This document shows, piece by piece, positions 46,467-55,764 of a stretch of DNA of 64,000 bases (its first letter is position 1; each line of letters opens with the position of its first letter). The position numbers were made by a program, and so were the translations under genes. This DNA is from Rhodospirillales bacterium (GTDB lineage Bacteria > Pseudomonadota > Alphaproteobacteria > Micavibrionales > Micavibrionaceae), in assembly GCA_020638335.1 (NCBI GenBank), contig JACKIT010000005.1, positions 1 to 64,000 of the forward strand, written 5' to 3'. The notes under the pieces are model-generated. The model was not told the DNA's origin, searched no databases, and saw only the letters and a program-made list of their open reading frames with translations.

Positions 46467-47540
46467 TCAACCGCTCTGGATTGCCGCAAACATCCCCATA
46501 AATTCATCACCCAAATCAAAAACCTCCCCCGCATCAGCCTTCTTCCGAATATCCGCGCTAAGCGGAATCTCACCCAAGAACGGCACGCCGAGTTTTTCCG
46601 CCTCTTTCCGCGCCCCGCCATGACCGAAAATATGCTCCTCATGCCCGCAAGCCGAGCAAATATGCGTACTCATATTTTCAACAATCCCCAAAATCGGCAC
46701 ACCGACCGCCTGAAACATCTCAACCCCTTTACGCGCATCTGCCAGCGCCAGATCCTGCGGCGTGGAAACAATCACCGCCCCGTCAACCGGCACTTTTTGC
46801 GCCAGCGTGAGTTGCGCATCCCCCGTCCCGGGGGGCATATCGACGATCAACACATCCAGCGGCGTATCTTCGCTACCCCACGCCACATCGCGAAACAATT
46901 GATACAGCGCGCTTTGCACCATCGGTCCGCGCCAAACCAGCGCCTTTCCGGCATCAACCATAAACCCGATTGACATCACCTTGATCCCATTTACCTGCGC
47001 CGGGATAAGCTGCTTATCCGCATCCAGCGCGGGCTTATATCCTTCCACACCCATCAGCTTCGGCTGCGAAGGACCATAAATATCCGCATCCAGCAAACCG
47101 ACCTTAAGCCCTTGCGCCGCCAGCACCCGCGCAAGCCCTGCCGCCACGGTTGACTTGCCAACTCCGCCTTTCCCCGAAGCCACCGCGATAATTTTCTTTA
47201 CAGGCAATTGCAGCGGCGGATTTTTCGCCACCCCATGCGGGTCCATAGCGCGATCATTTGCCGCAAACTTTTCTTCAGGCATTTTTTCCGCCGCCCTCTC
47301 TGCTGTGAGCACGGCTGTGACTTTCCCTACCCCTTCAAGCGCTGCAACAACTTGCTCCGCCTGCTGACGTAAGGGCTCAAGCACCGGCCCGCGCTGCGGA
47401 TCAACCTCAATCATGAACAGCACCTGCCCGTCCGCACCGATCTGAACGCCAGATACCATCCCCGCGCTGACAATATCAATCCCCTGCTCCGGGTCCTCGA
47501 CGTTCTTGAGCGCCGCCAGAATATCTTTTCGATCAAGCAT
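46467..47540 (-). CDS. Mrp/NBP35-family iron-sulfur cluster carrier ATPase
   Basis: The 357-aa protein joins an N-terminal MIP18/DUF59 domain (LKNVEDPEQGIDIVSAGMV) to a deviant-Walker P-loop ATPase (SGKGGVGKST, GKS at 128-130). It also has LLDADIYGPSQP and the CxxC in MSTHICSACGHEE, which holds the bridging Fe-S cluster. Such proteins (ApbC/Mrp) deliver Fe-S clusters to apo-proteins. The length is standard. It is divergent from hflK across 106 bases. Confidence 0.94.
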   Translation of the reverse strand: MLDRKDILAALKNVEDPEQGIDIVSAGMVSGVQIGADGQVLFMIEVDPQRGPVLEPLRQQAEQVVAALEGVGKVTAVLTAERAAEKMPEEKFAANDRAMDPHGVAKNPPLQLPVKKIIAVASGKGGVGKSTVAAGLARVLAAQGLKVGLLDADIYGPSQPKLMGVEGYKPALDADKQLIPAQVNGIKVMSIGFMVDAGKALVWRGPMVQSALYQLFRDVAWGSEDTPLDVLIVDMPPGTGDAQLTLAQKVPVDGAVIVSTPQDLALADARKGVEMFQAVGVPILGIVENMSTHICSACGHEEHIFGHGGARKEAEKLGVPFLGEIPLSADIRKKADAGEVFDLGDEFMGMFAAIQSG

Positions 47541-47646
47541 GTTTTTTAAACCTTCAAACCCTTGCTTTCAGCCTCAAATAGAATATTGTAAGTAGCCATA
47601 TACTTTTGAATGGATTGAGATCAACTAAAATCGGGAAAAAGACCTT

Positions 47647-48807
47647 ATGGGCAAGGACGACAAAGACAAAAAAAATCCCTGGGGAGCAAAAAGCGGCGCC
47701 AAACGCCCTGGCAATGATGACCGTGGACCTTGGGGCACAGGAAAATCAGGAAGTCACGGCGGATCAGGCAGCGGCGGTGAACCTCCAGATATTGATGAAA
47801 TCCTGCGCAAAGCCCAGGAAAATTTCCGCGCCGTCATGCCCGGCGGTTTTTCCAGCACACCCATTATCGGCATTGCCATCATCGGTATACTTGCCCTGTG
47901 GATGGCCAGTGGATTCTACGTTGTCAACCCTGGCGAAAACGCCGTTATTCAACGCTTTGGCGCATGGTCCCGTACCCAAGCCGAACCGGGACTGGGCTAT
48001 CATCTACCCTCTCCGATCGAAACCGCCAGCATTTTAAATGTCGAAGAAATTCGCAAAATGAACATCGGCTTTATAGAAGCTGTTTCCCGAGGCGGCGCTT
48101 CCAACCTCCGCGATCTACCGGAAGAAAGCCTGATGCTGACCTCGGATCGCAACATCGTGGATCTGGATATGGTCATTCAATGGAACATAAAATCCGCCGA
48201 AGATTTCCTCTTCGAAATCCGCGATCAGGAACTAATCATTAAATCAATTGCCGAAAGCGCCATTCGCGAAGTTGTCGGCCAGACAGATATGGACCCGATT
48301 ATCACAACCGGTAAAGAAAATGTAGTAATGGCAACCAAGAAAATCATTCAAGAAAATCTGGACCGGTATAAATCCGGGGTCAATGTAACGGATGTTTTGT
48401 TTAAAAGCGCACCACAAGTTCATCCAGACGTGCAAGCAGCCTTTCAAGACGTGCAAGCAGCCAAACAAGATGCAAAAGATGTACAAAACCGTGCCGGAGC
48501 CTACCGCGAAGACATCCTGCCCAAAGCCCGCGGTCAAGCCATCAAGATGCTGCAAGAAGCGCAAGCTTATAAACAATCCACGGTTGCGCGCTCAACAGGG
48601 GACGCCGATCGTTTCAACGCAGTCTATCAAGCCTACCTGACAGGTAAGGACGTCACCAAAGAACGCATCTATATCGAAACCATGGAAGATGTTCTGGGCA
48701 ACGCACAGAAAATTATTCTCGATAGCAAAGCCGGACAGGGGGCTGTGCCCTACCTGCCGCTTAATCAGTTAAACGCCGTTAAACCCGCCGCCGGATCAGG
48801 AAATTAA
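47647..48807 (+). CDS. hflK: FtsH regulator subunit HflK
   Basis: The 386-aa protein has a glycine-rich cytosolic lead (NPWGAKSGAKRPGNDDRGPW), one membrane helix (about residues 74-92), then the SPFH/band-7 domain (VVNPGENAVIQRFG) and a long coiled coil. HflK and HflC form a large cage around the membrane protease FtsH and control its access to membrane substrates. The order hflK-hflC-degP is the usual alphaproteobacterial arrangement. hflC starts 12 bases after the stop. Confidence 0.95.
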   Translation: MGKDDKDKKNPWGAKSGAKRPGNDDRGPWGTGKSGSHGGSGSGGEPPDIDEILRKAQENFRAVMPGGFSSTPIIGIAIIGILALWMASGFYVVNPGENAVIQRFGAWSRTQAEPGLGYHLPSPIETASILNVEEIRKMNIGFIEAVSRGGASNLRDLPEESLMLTSDRNIVDLDMVIQWNIKSAEDFLFEIRDQELIIKSIAESAIREVVGQTDMDPIITTGKENVVMATKKIIQENLDRYKSGVNVTDVLFKSAPQVHPDVQAAFQDVQAAKQDAKDVQNRAGAYREDILPKARGQAIKMLQEAQAYKQSTVARSTGDADRFNAVYQAYLTGKDVTKERIYIETMEDVLGNAQKIILDSKAGQGAVPYLPLNQLNAVKPAAGSGN

Positions 48808-48819
48808 AAGGATAAAACC

Positions 48820-49767
48820 ATGAACAAACCACTCTTGATCATATTAGCCCTAATCGCCGTCAGCCTCATCGGTGCGTCACAAGTGTTTTTTATTGTTGAC
48901 CAGCGTGAGCAAGCCATTGTCCTTCAGCTTGGTCAACCGGTAGGAGAAATCAACGGCCCCGGCCTGCACGTAAAAATCCCGGTCATCCAGACAGTCCAAT
49001 ATTTTGACCGGCGCATTCTGTCCGTCGATCCGGATCCGGAACAAGTCAACGTTTCCAGCGTAGATACACCGAAGTCTTCCGAAAATAAAGAAACACAAAA
49101 AGAAAATGACAGCGATAATCTATCACCCGTCGATGTAACCGGAGAACCAATCATCCTTGATACATTTGCACGTTACAAAATCACAGATCCTTTACAATTC
49201 ATGAAAACCCTGCGCACGATTAGTGCGGCGAATTCTCGTATTGAAAATATCCTCAATGACGCGACAAACGCCGTTGTAGGAAAGATAAGTTTGCGCCGCC
49301 TCCTTTCGCCAGATAGAACGATGGTCATGCAAGACATCATGAAACGTGTAAGCACCAGCGTCAAAAAAAGCAATTTTGGCATTGAGATTGTCGATGTCCG
49401 AATCGTTCGTGCAGACCTGACTCCTGAGTTACGCACATCGACCGTCCGGAGAATGATCTCCGAACTCAAAAAACAGGCCACGGAAACCCGTGCAAAAGGT
49501 GAAGAGCGCGCCCTTGAAATCCGTTCTACGGCGGAAAAAGAGCGCACCGTTATCATCGCCGAAGCCCAGCGCGATGCCTCGATTCTCAAAGGGGAAGGCG
49601 ATAAAGAAGCCATCAAGATTTACGCTAACGCCTTCAACAAAGACAAAGAGTTCTACTCTTTCATCCGCTCAATGGAAGCCTATAAAAATACGTTAGCCGA
49701 CCCGTCAACACAGCTTATCCTCTCACCAGACAGTGAGTTCTTTAAGCATTTTGACGATAAACGTTAA
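48820..49767 (+). CDS. hflC: FtsH regulator subunit HflC
   Basis: The 315-aa protein has one N-terminal membrane helix (LLIILALIAVSLIGASQVFF), then the band-7 domain (VDQREQAIVLQLGQ, GLHVKIPVIQTVQYFDRR) and a charged coiled coil rich in Lys/Glu. A Ser/Asn/Glu-rich insert (near PKSSENKETQKEND) lies inside the band-7 domain and is longer than in E. coli HflC. It partners HflK. AAAAGGATAAAACC precedes the ATG. degP follows after 31 bases. Confidence 0.95.
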   Translation: MNKPLLIILALIAVSLIGASQVFFIVDQREQAIVLQLGQPVGEINGPGLHVKIPVIQTVQYFDRRILSVDPDPEQVNVSSVDTPKSSENKETQKENDSDNLSPVDVTGEPIILDTFARYKITDPLQFMKTLRTISAANSRIENILNDATNAVVGKISLRRLLSPDRTMVMQDIMKRVSTSVKKSNFGIEIVDVRIVRADLTPELRTSTVRRMISELKKQATETRAKGEERALEIRSTAEKERTVIIAEAQRDASILKGEGDKEAIKIYANAFNKDKEFYSFIRSMEAYKNTLADPSTQLILSPDSEFFKHFDDKR

Positions 49768-49798
49768 ACAACATCTCCAAAGGAATTAGGACCATACT

Positions 49799-51271
49799 AT
49801 GACGTTGCAGAAAGCACCAAAATTTATACTTCCCCTCATACTCTGTGCATGCCTCATGCTATCCATGCCGATAAAGGCCAATGCCCGCACGCTCAACCAG
49901 GACGGCCCAGGCAGCTTCGCCGACATCGTCGATGATCTCCTCCCTGCCGTCGTCAATATTTCCTCAACCCAAAAAATGGATATGCCTGAGGATATGCCAG
50001 ACCTGCCTCAATTTCCCGAAGGCTCTCCTTTTCAGGATTTTTTCGAAGAATTTATGGAACGCCGCCACGGCATGCCCTCCATGCCGCAAGCATCCCTTGG
50101 TTCCGGCTTTGTCATTGATGCTGAAAACGGCTATATCATCACAAATAACCACGTCGTTAAAGACGCCGAAGAAATCCGTGTGACTTTTCAAGACGATGAA
50201 ACACTGCCCGCAGAATTGATCGGCACCGATGAAAAAACAGATCTGGCCGTTCTCAAAATCGACACCAAGAAAAAACTGACAGCCGTAAAGTTCGGCAACA
50301 GTGATGTCCTGCGCGTCGGCGACTGGATCGTAGCCATCGGCAACCCGTTTGGCCTTGGTGGCACTGTGACCGCCGGAATCATTTCCGCCCGCCAGCGCGA
50401 CATCAACGCCGGCCCTTATGATGATTTCATCCAGACCGATGCCTCCATTAACCGTGGCAACTCCGGCGGCCCGATGTTCGACCTCAAAGGCGAAGTCATC
50501 GGCATCAACACAGCCATTTTCTCCCCATCCGGCGGCAGCGTCGGTATCGGCTTTGCGATTCCTTCCGCGCTCGCCAAACCTGTTATCAATCAAATCATCC
50601 AATATGGCCGTACGCGCCGCGGCTGGCTCGGTGTCCGCATCCAGCAAGTCACCGATGAAATCGCTGAAAGTCTTGGCGTGGAAAAAGCCACGGGCGCGCT
50701 GATCGCCTCCATTACACCCGGCGGCCCGGCAGAAAAAGCGGGCCTGAAAGCCGGTGACATTATCCTTGAATTTAACAGCCAAAAGGTGAGCGAAATGCGC
50801 GAACTTCCGCGCCTGGTCGCCGAAGCGAAAATTGATGCTCCCGCAACAATCACCTACTGGCGTGACAATAAAAAAGCCACCGCCAAAGTGACAGTCGGCG
50901 AACTCGAAAAAGCAGAAGAAGACGGTCTCATTGCCTCTGGAGAAGAAAAAATCTCCGAAGGCATCAAAGTAGACAGCGTTGGCTTATCCTTGAAAAAAAT
51001 CACCGATACGATGCGCCGCGACTACGCCATTCCGCCATCCGTTGACGGCGTCGCCATCGTCAGCGTTGACCCAAAATCAGAAGCCGCACAAAAAGGCCTG
51101 TTTGAAGGGGACATCATCGTCGAAATCAACCAGACACCGGTTTCAGATCCCGAAAAAGCCAAAGAAATTATCGAAAAAGCCACTGAAAATGGCCGCTCAT
51201 CAATCTTGTTGCTCATAAATCGCGAAGACGAAGTCCGCTTCCTGGCCTTAAAGCTGAAAAAAGACGAGTAA
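49799..51271 (+). CDS. degP: DegP/HtrA-type periplasmic serine protease
   Basis: The 490-aa protein has a signal peptide (hydrophobic residues about 9-24, cleavage after ANA at 29). The trypsin-like domain has His118, Asp148 and Ser222 (TNNHVV, KTDLAVL, GNSGGP), and two PDZ domains follow (around GWLGVRIQQV and DGVAIVSVDP). The LA loop segment is Met/Pro/Asp-rich (about residues 58-97). It degrades or refolds damaged envelope proteins. Its stop overlaps the GNAT gene start by one base (TAATG). It lies after hflK-hflC, a common envelope-stress arrangement. Confidence 0.95.
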   Translation: MTLQKAPKFILPLILCACLMLSMPIKANARTLNQDGPGSFADIVDDLLPAVVNISSTQKMDMPEDMPDLPQFPEGSPFQDFFEEFMERRHGMPSMPQASLGSGFVIDAENGYIITNNHVVKDAEEIRVTFQDDETLPAELIGTDEKTDLAVLKIDTKKKLTAVKFGNSDVLRVGDWIVAIGNPFGLGGTVTAGIISARQRDINAGPYDDFIQTDASINRGNSGGPMFDLKGEVIGINTAIFSPSGGSVGIGFAIPSALAKPVINQIIQYGRTRRGWLGVRIQQVTDEIAESLGVEKATGALIASITPGGPAEKAGLKAGDIILEFNSQKVSEMRELPRLVAEAKIDAPATITYWRDNKKATAKVTVGELEKAEEDGLIASGEEKISEGIKVDSVGLSLKKITDTMRRDYAIPPSVDGVAIVSVDPKSEAAQKGLFEGDIIVEINQTPVSDPEKAKEIIEKATENGRSSILLLINREDEVRFLALKLKKDE

Positions 51272-51789
51272 TGCGTTTCCACTCACAGCACCTCGATTTT
51301 TCACTGATCTCAAACGCCGACTTCGACGATCTTTATAAGACAATGAACGATCGCCAAACCTGCGAAATTATATCCTTTTTGCACTGGCCATTAACAAAAG
51401 AACAGGTGCAAAACTGGATCGACAAATCGGAAACAGCGCAAAAACAAAATAACGGATATTTTTTTATCGCCCGCAATAATGACAATAAACCGGCAGGCTG
51501 CATCAGCCTACACCTGGAACAAAAGAATAGCGTTGCCGAAATTGGCTATTGGGTCGCCCCGGATTTTCAAGGCCAAGGCATCGCCACTGAAATGCTGGCC
51601 ACCATTATAGAATTTGGTTTTAAAACACTGGCCCTTGAAGAACTCTTCGCCACCACCGCCCACGGCAACGCAGCATCCGAAAATGTCCTGCGCAAAAACG
51701 GCTTCATCGAAAGCGGCGCCAAAGACGTCCCCCTTCCCGATGGAACCCTGCGCCCTTCAAAACTGTTCGTCAAAAAACGTACATCATGA
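51271..51789 (+). CDS. GNAT-family N-acetyltransferase (RimJ/RimL-like)
   Basis: The 172-aa protein matches the GNAT fold: EIGYWVAPDFQGQGIATEML is the acetyl-CoA pyrophosphate loop (Q/RxxGxG/A), and GNAASENVLRKNGF is the conserved end. RimJ/RimL-like members acetylate protein N-termini or small amines; the substrate is unknown. It is translationally coupled to degP upstream and overlaps miaA by 4 bases downstream. Confidence 0.88.
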   Translation: MRFHSQHLDFSLISNADFDDLYKTMNDRQTCEIISFLHWPLTKEQVQNWIDKSETAQKQNNGYFFIARNNDNKPAGCISLHLEQKNSVAEIGYWVAPDFQGQGIATEMLATIIEFGFKTLALEELFATTAHGNAASENVLRKNGFIESGAKDVPLPDGTLRPSKLFVKKRTS

Positions 51790-52652
51790 ATAAACAGGTT
51801 ATCCACATCGTCGCCGGTCCGACAGCCAGCGGCAAATCCGCCAAAGCCATGGAACTGGCCGAAAAGCACGGCGGCGTCATCATCAATTGCGATTCCCAGC
51901 AAATTTATGACAGCCTTCCCATCCTCTCCGCCCAGCCCAGCGATGAAGACAAAGCGAAGGTCCCTCACCGCCTCTACGCAGCGCTTCACCCGAACGATGT
52001 TTGCAGCGCCGGAAATTACCGCGAACTGGCCGAGCCCATCATCGAAGAAACGCTGGCTGCCAGCCAAACACCCATCATCTGCGGCGGCACTGGCCTATAC
52101 ATAAAAGCATTAATAGAAGGCCTCTCCCCGATGCCAGATATCCCCGAAGACGTGCGCGCCGCCGTTGTCGCCAAGTACGAAAACTTCGGCGCGGAAAAAT
52201 TCTACGCCGAGCTGAAAACCCGCGATCCTGAAATAGCCGCACGCTTTCATGTCAATCACAAAGCCCGCATCATCCGCGCGATGGAAGTATTAGAAGCCAC
52301 AGGAAAATCACTGGCCAAGTGGCAAAAAGAAGATCGCCTCGTCCCCCCCGCCCACTGGCGCTTCGAAATCCACAAAATCCTCCCCGAGCGCGAAGAACTT
52401 TACCGCCGCTGCAACGAACGCTTCAAATGGATGGTTAAAAATGGCGCACTGGAAGAAGTCAAAAAATTCGACGCCCGACTGCGATCCGGCGAAGTCAAAG
52501 ACGGCGTGCCCCTATGCAAAGCCCTAGGATTCAAAGAACTCCGCGCCTATCTAAACGGCGAGATAAGCAAAGACGAAGCCATCGAAAAGGCCCAGGGCAT
52601 CACCCGCCGCTACGCCAAACGCCAGATAACATGGTTTAGAAATCAGCTTTAA
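51786..52652 (+). CDS. miaA: tRNA dimethylallyltransferase
   Basis: MiaA isopentenylates A37 of tRNAs reading UNN codons. The 288-aa protein starts MNKQVIHIVAGPTASGKSAK, with the P-loop at residues 11-18. It has NCDSQQIYDSLPILSAQPS, GGTGLYIKAL, and the tRNA-binding ALGFKELRAYL region ending RYAKRQITWFRNQL. Slightly shorter than E. coli MiaA (316) but normal for the class. It overlaps the GNAT gene by 4 bases, so it is in the hflKC-degP transcript. The 112-base gap 52653-52764 contains nothing recognisable. Confidence 0.96.
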   Translation: MNKQVIHIVAGPTASGKSAKAMELAEKHGGVIINCDSQQIYDSLPILSAQPSDEDKAKVPHRLYAALHPNDVCSAGNYRELAEPIIEETLAASQTPIICGGTGLYIKALIEGLSPMPDIPEDVRAAVVAKYENFGAEKFYAELKTRDPEIAARFHVNHKARIIRAMEVLEATGKSLAKWQKEDRLVPPAHWRFEIHKILPEREELYRRCNERFKWMVKNGALEEVKKFDARLRSGEVKDGVPLCKALGFKELRAYLNGEISKDEAIEKAQGITRRYAKRQITWFRNQL

Positions 52653-52764
52653 GGTCAGGAGCTGTAAATATCGAAAACCTCTGCCCGGCAATTTCGGTGT
52701 TAACGTTATTGATAAGCTTTTGCCTCTTTAAGATCCCCTCACTTCGTGCTAATCATCAAACATC

Positions 52765-53319
52765 ATGAAGCCCTTACTTGTTTTTGCGATGAAAGAAGAA
52801 AGTCAGGATGTCTTTGTGGACTACGATGTCCTGCATTGCCAAATTGGCAAAATAAACGCCTCTCACAATTTGATGCGTCAGATCGCACAAAATCGCCCGG
52901 AATTAGTGGTCAATCTTGGCACCGCAGGCAGCCGCAAACATGCGGGCGGTACAATCGTTAATCCCACCCAATTTATACAGCGTGATATGGATGTCACAGC
53001 CCTTGGCATTGAACTCTACCAAACGCCGTTTTCCGACGATCCCATAATCATCGAACATGGCCTGCGTTTTGAACACCTGCCCGGCGGCATATGTGGCACA
53101 GGTGATAATTTTGATGCCAGCCAGGCCGCTGCAGCTTTTGATGTCGTGGATATGGAAGCATATGCCCTGGCCTTAATTTGCAAACGTGAAAATATTCCCT
53201 TTGCCTGCTTGAAATATGTTTCAGATGGTGCCAATGATGATGCCCATATAGACTGGCATGAAGCGCTGCACATTACAGCTGAGAAATTGCACGAAGCTTT
53301 AAAAGGAGCAAATTTGTGA
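52765..53319 (+). CDS. MTA/SAH nucleosidase-like phosphorylase-superfamily protein
   Basis: The 184-aa protein has the nucleoside phosphorylase fold: LVVNLGTAGSRKHAGG, then GDNFDASQAAAAFDVVDMEAYALA with the substrate-binding DME and SDGANDDAHIDW with the catalytic Asp. It is shorter than E. coli MTAN (232 aa); the N-terminal glycine-rich start is MKPLLVFAMKEESQDV. It probably hydrolyses methylthioadenosine, S-adenosylhomocysteine or a related nucleoside. Its stop overlaps the following GTG start by 3 bases. Confidence 0.8.
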   Translation: MKPLLVFAMKEESQDVFVDYDVLHCQIGKINASHNLMRQIAQNRPELVVNLGTAGSRKHAGGTIVNPTQFIQRDMDVTALGIELYQTPFSDDPIIIEHGLRFEHLPGGICGTGDNFDASQAAAAFDVVDMEAYALALICKRENIPFACLKYVSDGANDDAHIDWHEALHITAEKLHEALKGANL

Positions 53320-54050
53320 GCATTAAATCCTGGAATATTCTTTTGGTTTTAGCCTTGGTAATCGTGCTCAGCGGCGGCGGATATATCCTGTATCAAAACA
53401 ACCAGCAAAAACAGGCTGAAATTGCTAAAGCTGAGGCCGAAGAACAAGCCCGCATTGCCGAAGAAACCCAGCGCAAAAAGCAAGAACAAACAGCCCTGAT
53501 GCAAAACTTTGAAGACTTCCTCAATAATTTCCTGCAAGACATCAACACACAAGTCTACGAATACAAGCAAGCCCGTACAGTCATGGACGAATTGCTAAAA
53601 CCAGGCAATCAAAGCACTCCTGAATATATCATAGAAAATGCCCGCCTGGCGGAAGGAACCGTAATGTCTTTGCAGCTACAAATGGAAGACATTCTCAAAC
53701 AGTTTGAAAAAGCAAACGCCGACCTCAAACCACTCATTGAAAAACTGACCCCGGACTCCCAGGACCATGTACGCCAAACCTGGAACAAAATCCGCAATGA
53801 AAACGCTGAAAAATTCATGGCTTTTTTCGAATCAGACCAAGAGGTTTTATCCGCACAACTCAAGCTGATTGAATTTTACAAAAGCCATGCACAAATTCTT
53901 CATGCCGATATAGAAAACCAACGCATCACGTTCGATGATATTAGCCTTCAAGAACAAGAAGCCCTGCTCCGTGCTAAAATAATGGCGACAAAAGCCGCGC
54001 AAAAGGATCTTTTCAAAAAGATCCAAGAAACAAACAAAACAGCGCAATAG
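53316..54050 (+). CDS. Membrane-anchored coiled-coil protein of unknown function
   Basis: The start GTG overlaps the previous stop. The 244-aa protein has one N-terminal membrane helix (NILLVLALVIVLSGGGYILY) and then a long charged coiled coil rich in Gln, Lys and Glu (KQAEIAKAEAEEQARIAEE). The rest is helical with no known motif. It is probably a bitopic inner-membrane protein with a periplasmic coiled coil, co-expressed with the nucleosidase-like gene. Family unknown. Confidence 0.68.
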   Translation: MSIKSWNILLVLALVIVLSGGGYILYQNNQQKQAEIAKAEAEEQARIAEETQRKKQEQTALMQNFEDFLNNFLQDINTQVYEYKQARTVMDELLKPGNQSTPEYIIENARLAEGTVMSLQLQMEDILKQFEKANADLKPLIEKLTPDSQDHVRQTWNKIRNENAEKFMAFFESDQEVLSAQLKLIEFYKSHAQILHADIENQRITFDDISLQEQEALLRAKIMATKAAQKDLFKKIQETNKTAQ

Positions 54051-54118
54051 CCCCCCGCTCTGAAAAAAGACCCAAGCCCCCTCTCCAAAGACCCTAACCA
54101 CAACGCAGTATTTTTATG

Positions 54119-55564
54119 CTAAGCGCGCCAATAAGACGGTGAAAACAACACAAGAATAGTCAAAATCTCAAGCCGACCGGCAATCATGCCCGCACATAAT
54201 ATCCATTTCGCCATATCAGACAAATCCGCATAATTGCCTGCTGGACCGATCTGCTCACCAATTCCAGGCCCAACATTAGCCAAAGCCGCCGCCGCCGCAC
54301 TCATCGATGTTTCAAAATCAAGCCCCGTTAACGCCAAAGCAACAGTCATTAAAACATTTGCCCCCACATACAAACTTAAAAAACCGAGCACCGTCAAAAC
54401 AGTATAACTATCCAATCGGCGCCCCTGATAATTCAAAACAAACACGCCATTAGGGTAAAGCAAGGTCCTGAACTGACGCGCCACCACCTTGGCTGAAATC
54501 ACCATGCGCATAACCTTCATCCCGCCAGCCGTAGATCCCGCACATCCACCCACATACATCATCAATAAGAATGCCAGAGTCGTAAAACCGCCCCAAAGCG
54601 TATAATCAGCAACTGTATATCCGGTTGTACTCATAATCGAAGAAACACTGAAAACAATCATGCGGAAACTGACCTCCAACGTATAAGACGTAACGGCCCA
54701 CAACCAAAGAGTAAGAAAAAAAACCGCCAAACATAGGCACAACATCAACATACGCACCTGTTCATCACGAAAAAACAAAACACGGCGCTGATAAATAAGA
54801 CGCAAATACAATACGAAAGGAAGCGCTCCAAGTATCATAAAAAATACAGCCGCATATTGCAGTGCCGGATCTTCAAAATAACCAAAAGAAGCGTCATGCG
54901 TCGAAAACCCGCCCGTTGAGAGTGTTGTCATTGCATGGTTAAAAGCATCAAAACCGCTCATCCCTAACAAATAATATACTCCGGCACAAACCAACGTCAT
55001 GGCAATGTAAACTTTAAGCAACCCTTCAAGGAACTGCGTGCTACGCGCCACCACCTTATCGGAATGCCCTGAGGACTCACTACGAAACAACTGCATACCG
55101 CCAACTTTAAGATAAGGAAGCAATACGACGGCAAAGGCAATAATACCAAGCCCCCCGGCCCATTGCATCATCGAACGCCACAACAAAACCCCACGCGAAA
55201 CCTCATCCAGATTACTCAAAACCGTAGCACCAGTAGTCGTCACCCCGGAAACAGCCTCAAACAGAGCCTCAACAAAACTTAAACCTAAATCCGACATATA
55301 AAGCGGCATCGCGCAAAACACGGACACGACCAACCAACCGCTCAAAGCCATCAAAAACATCTGACGGGCATTCACCTGCCGGTCACGGACACGGTGTGAA
55401 AGAATAAGGCTTCCACCAAAAAACAAACACAAGATACCATTAAGAAAAAAATCCCTGGCGTTCTCGTGCCCCAAACGCCAATCAACAATAGCCGGAACCA
55501 TTTCGGCCAGACCAACAACAGCAACGAGAACACCCAGCGTATACCAAACAATCTGCAGCTTCAT
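54119..55564 (-). CDS. trkH: TrkH-family potassium uptake protein
   Basis: From the ATG at 55564 (GGATGGGAT upstream) the protein is 481 aa with about 11 hydrophobic helices. It shows the Trk/Ktr filter loops (EAVSGVTTTGATVL and MTTLSTGGFSTHD), and GCAGSTAGGMKVMR. It is the K+-conducting membrane subunit; the regulatory TrkA subunit is not adjacent. A longer start at 55594 is possible. The 200-base AT-rich gap (55565-55764) separates it from the divergent GH13 gene and likely holds both promoters. Confidence 0.93.
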   Translation of the reverse strand: MKLQIVWYTLGVLVAVVGLAEMVPAIVDWRLGHENARDFFLNGILCLFFGGSLILSHRVRDRQVNARQMFLMALSGWLVVSVFCAMPLYMSDLGLSFVEALFEAVSGVTTTGATVLSNLDEVSRGVLLWRSMMQWAGGLGIIAFAVVLLPYLKVGGMQLFRSESSGHSDKVVARSTQFLEGLLKVYIAMTLVCAGVYYLLGMSGFDAFNHAMTTLSTGGFSTHDASFGYFEDPALQYAAVFFMILGALPFVLYLRLIYQRRVLFFRDEQVRMLMLCLCLAVFFLTLWLWAVTSYTLEVSFRMIVFSVSSIMSTTGYTVADYTLWGGFTTLAFLLMMYVGGCAGSTAGGMKVMRMVISAKVVARQFRTLLYPNGVFVLNYQGRRLDSYTVLTVLGFLSLYVGANVLMTVALALTGLDFETSMSAAAAALANVGPGIGEQIGPAGNYADLSDMAKWILCAGMIAGRLEILTILVLFSPSYWRA

Positions 55565-55764
55565 ATCCCATCCATACACGATTAATGCCTGCAAAAAAAC
55601 AACCTTCTAAAAACGCAAAACCTATAAGAACAACAAAAAAATCAGCACACATATTGCCACGCACAATAAAAAGTCGTGGGAAACCCAACAAAACACTAGA
55701 ATATTCCAATAAACAAATATAAAAAGTAAGATAATTACAAAATATGTAATGCAGGGAACAAAAA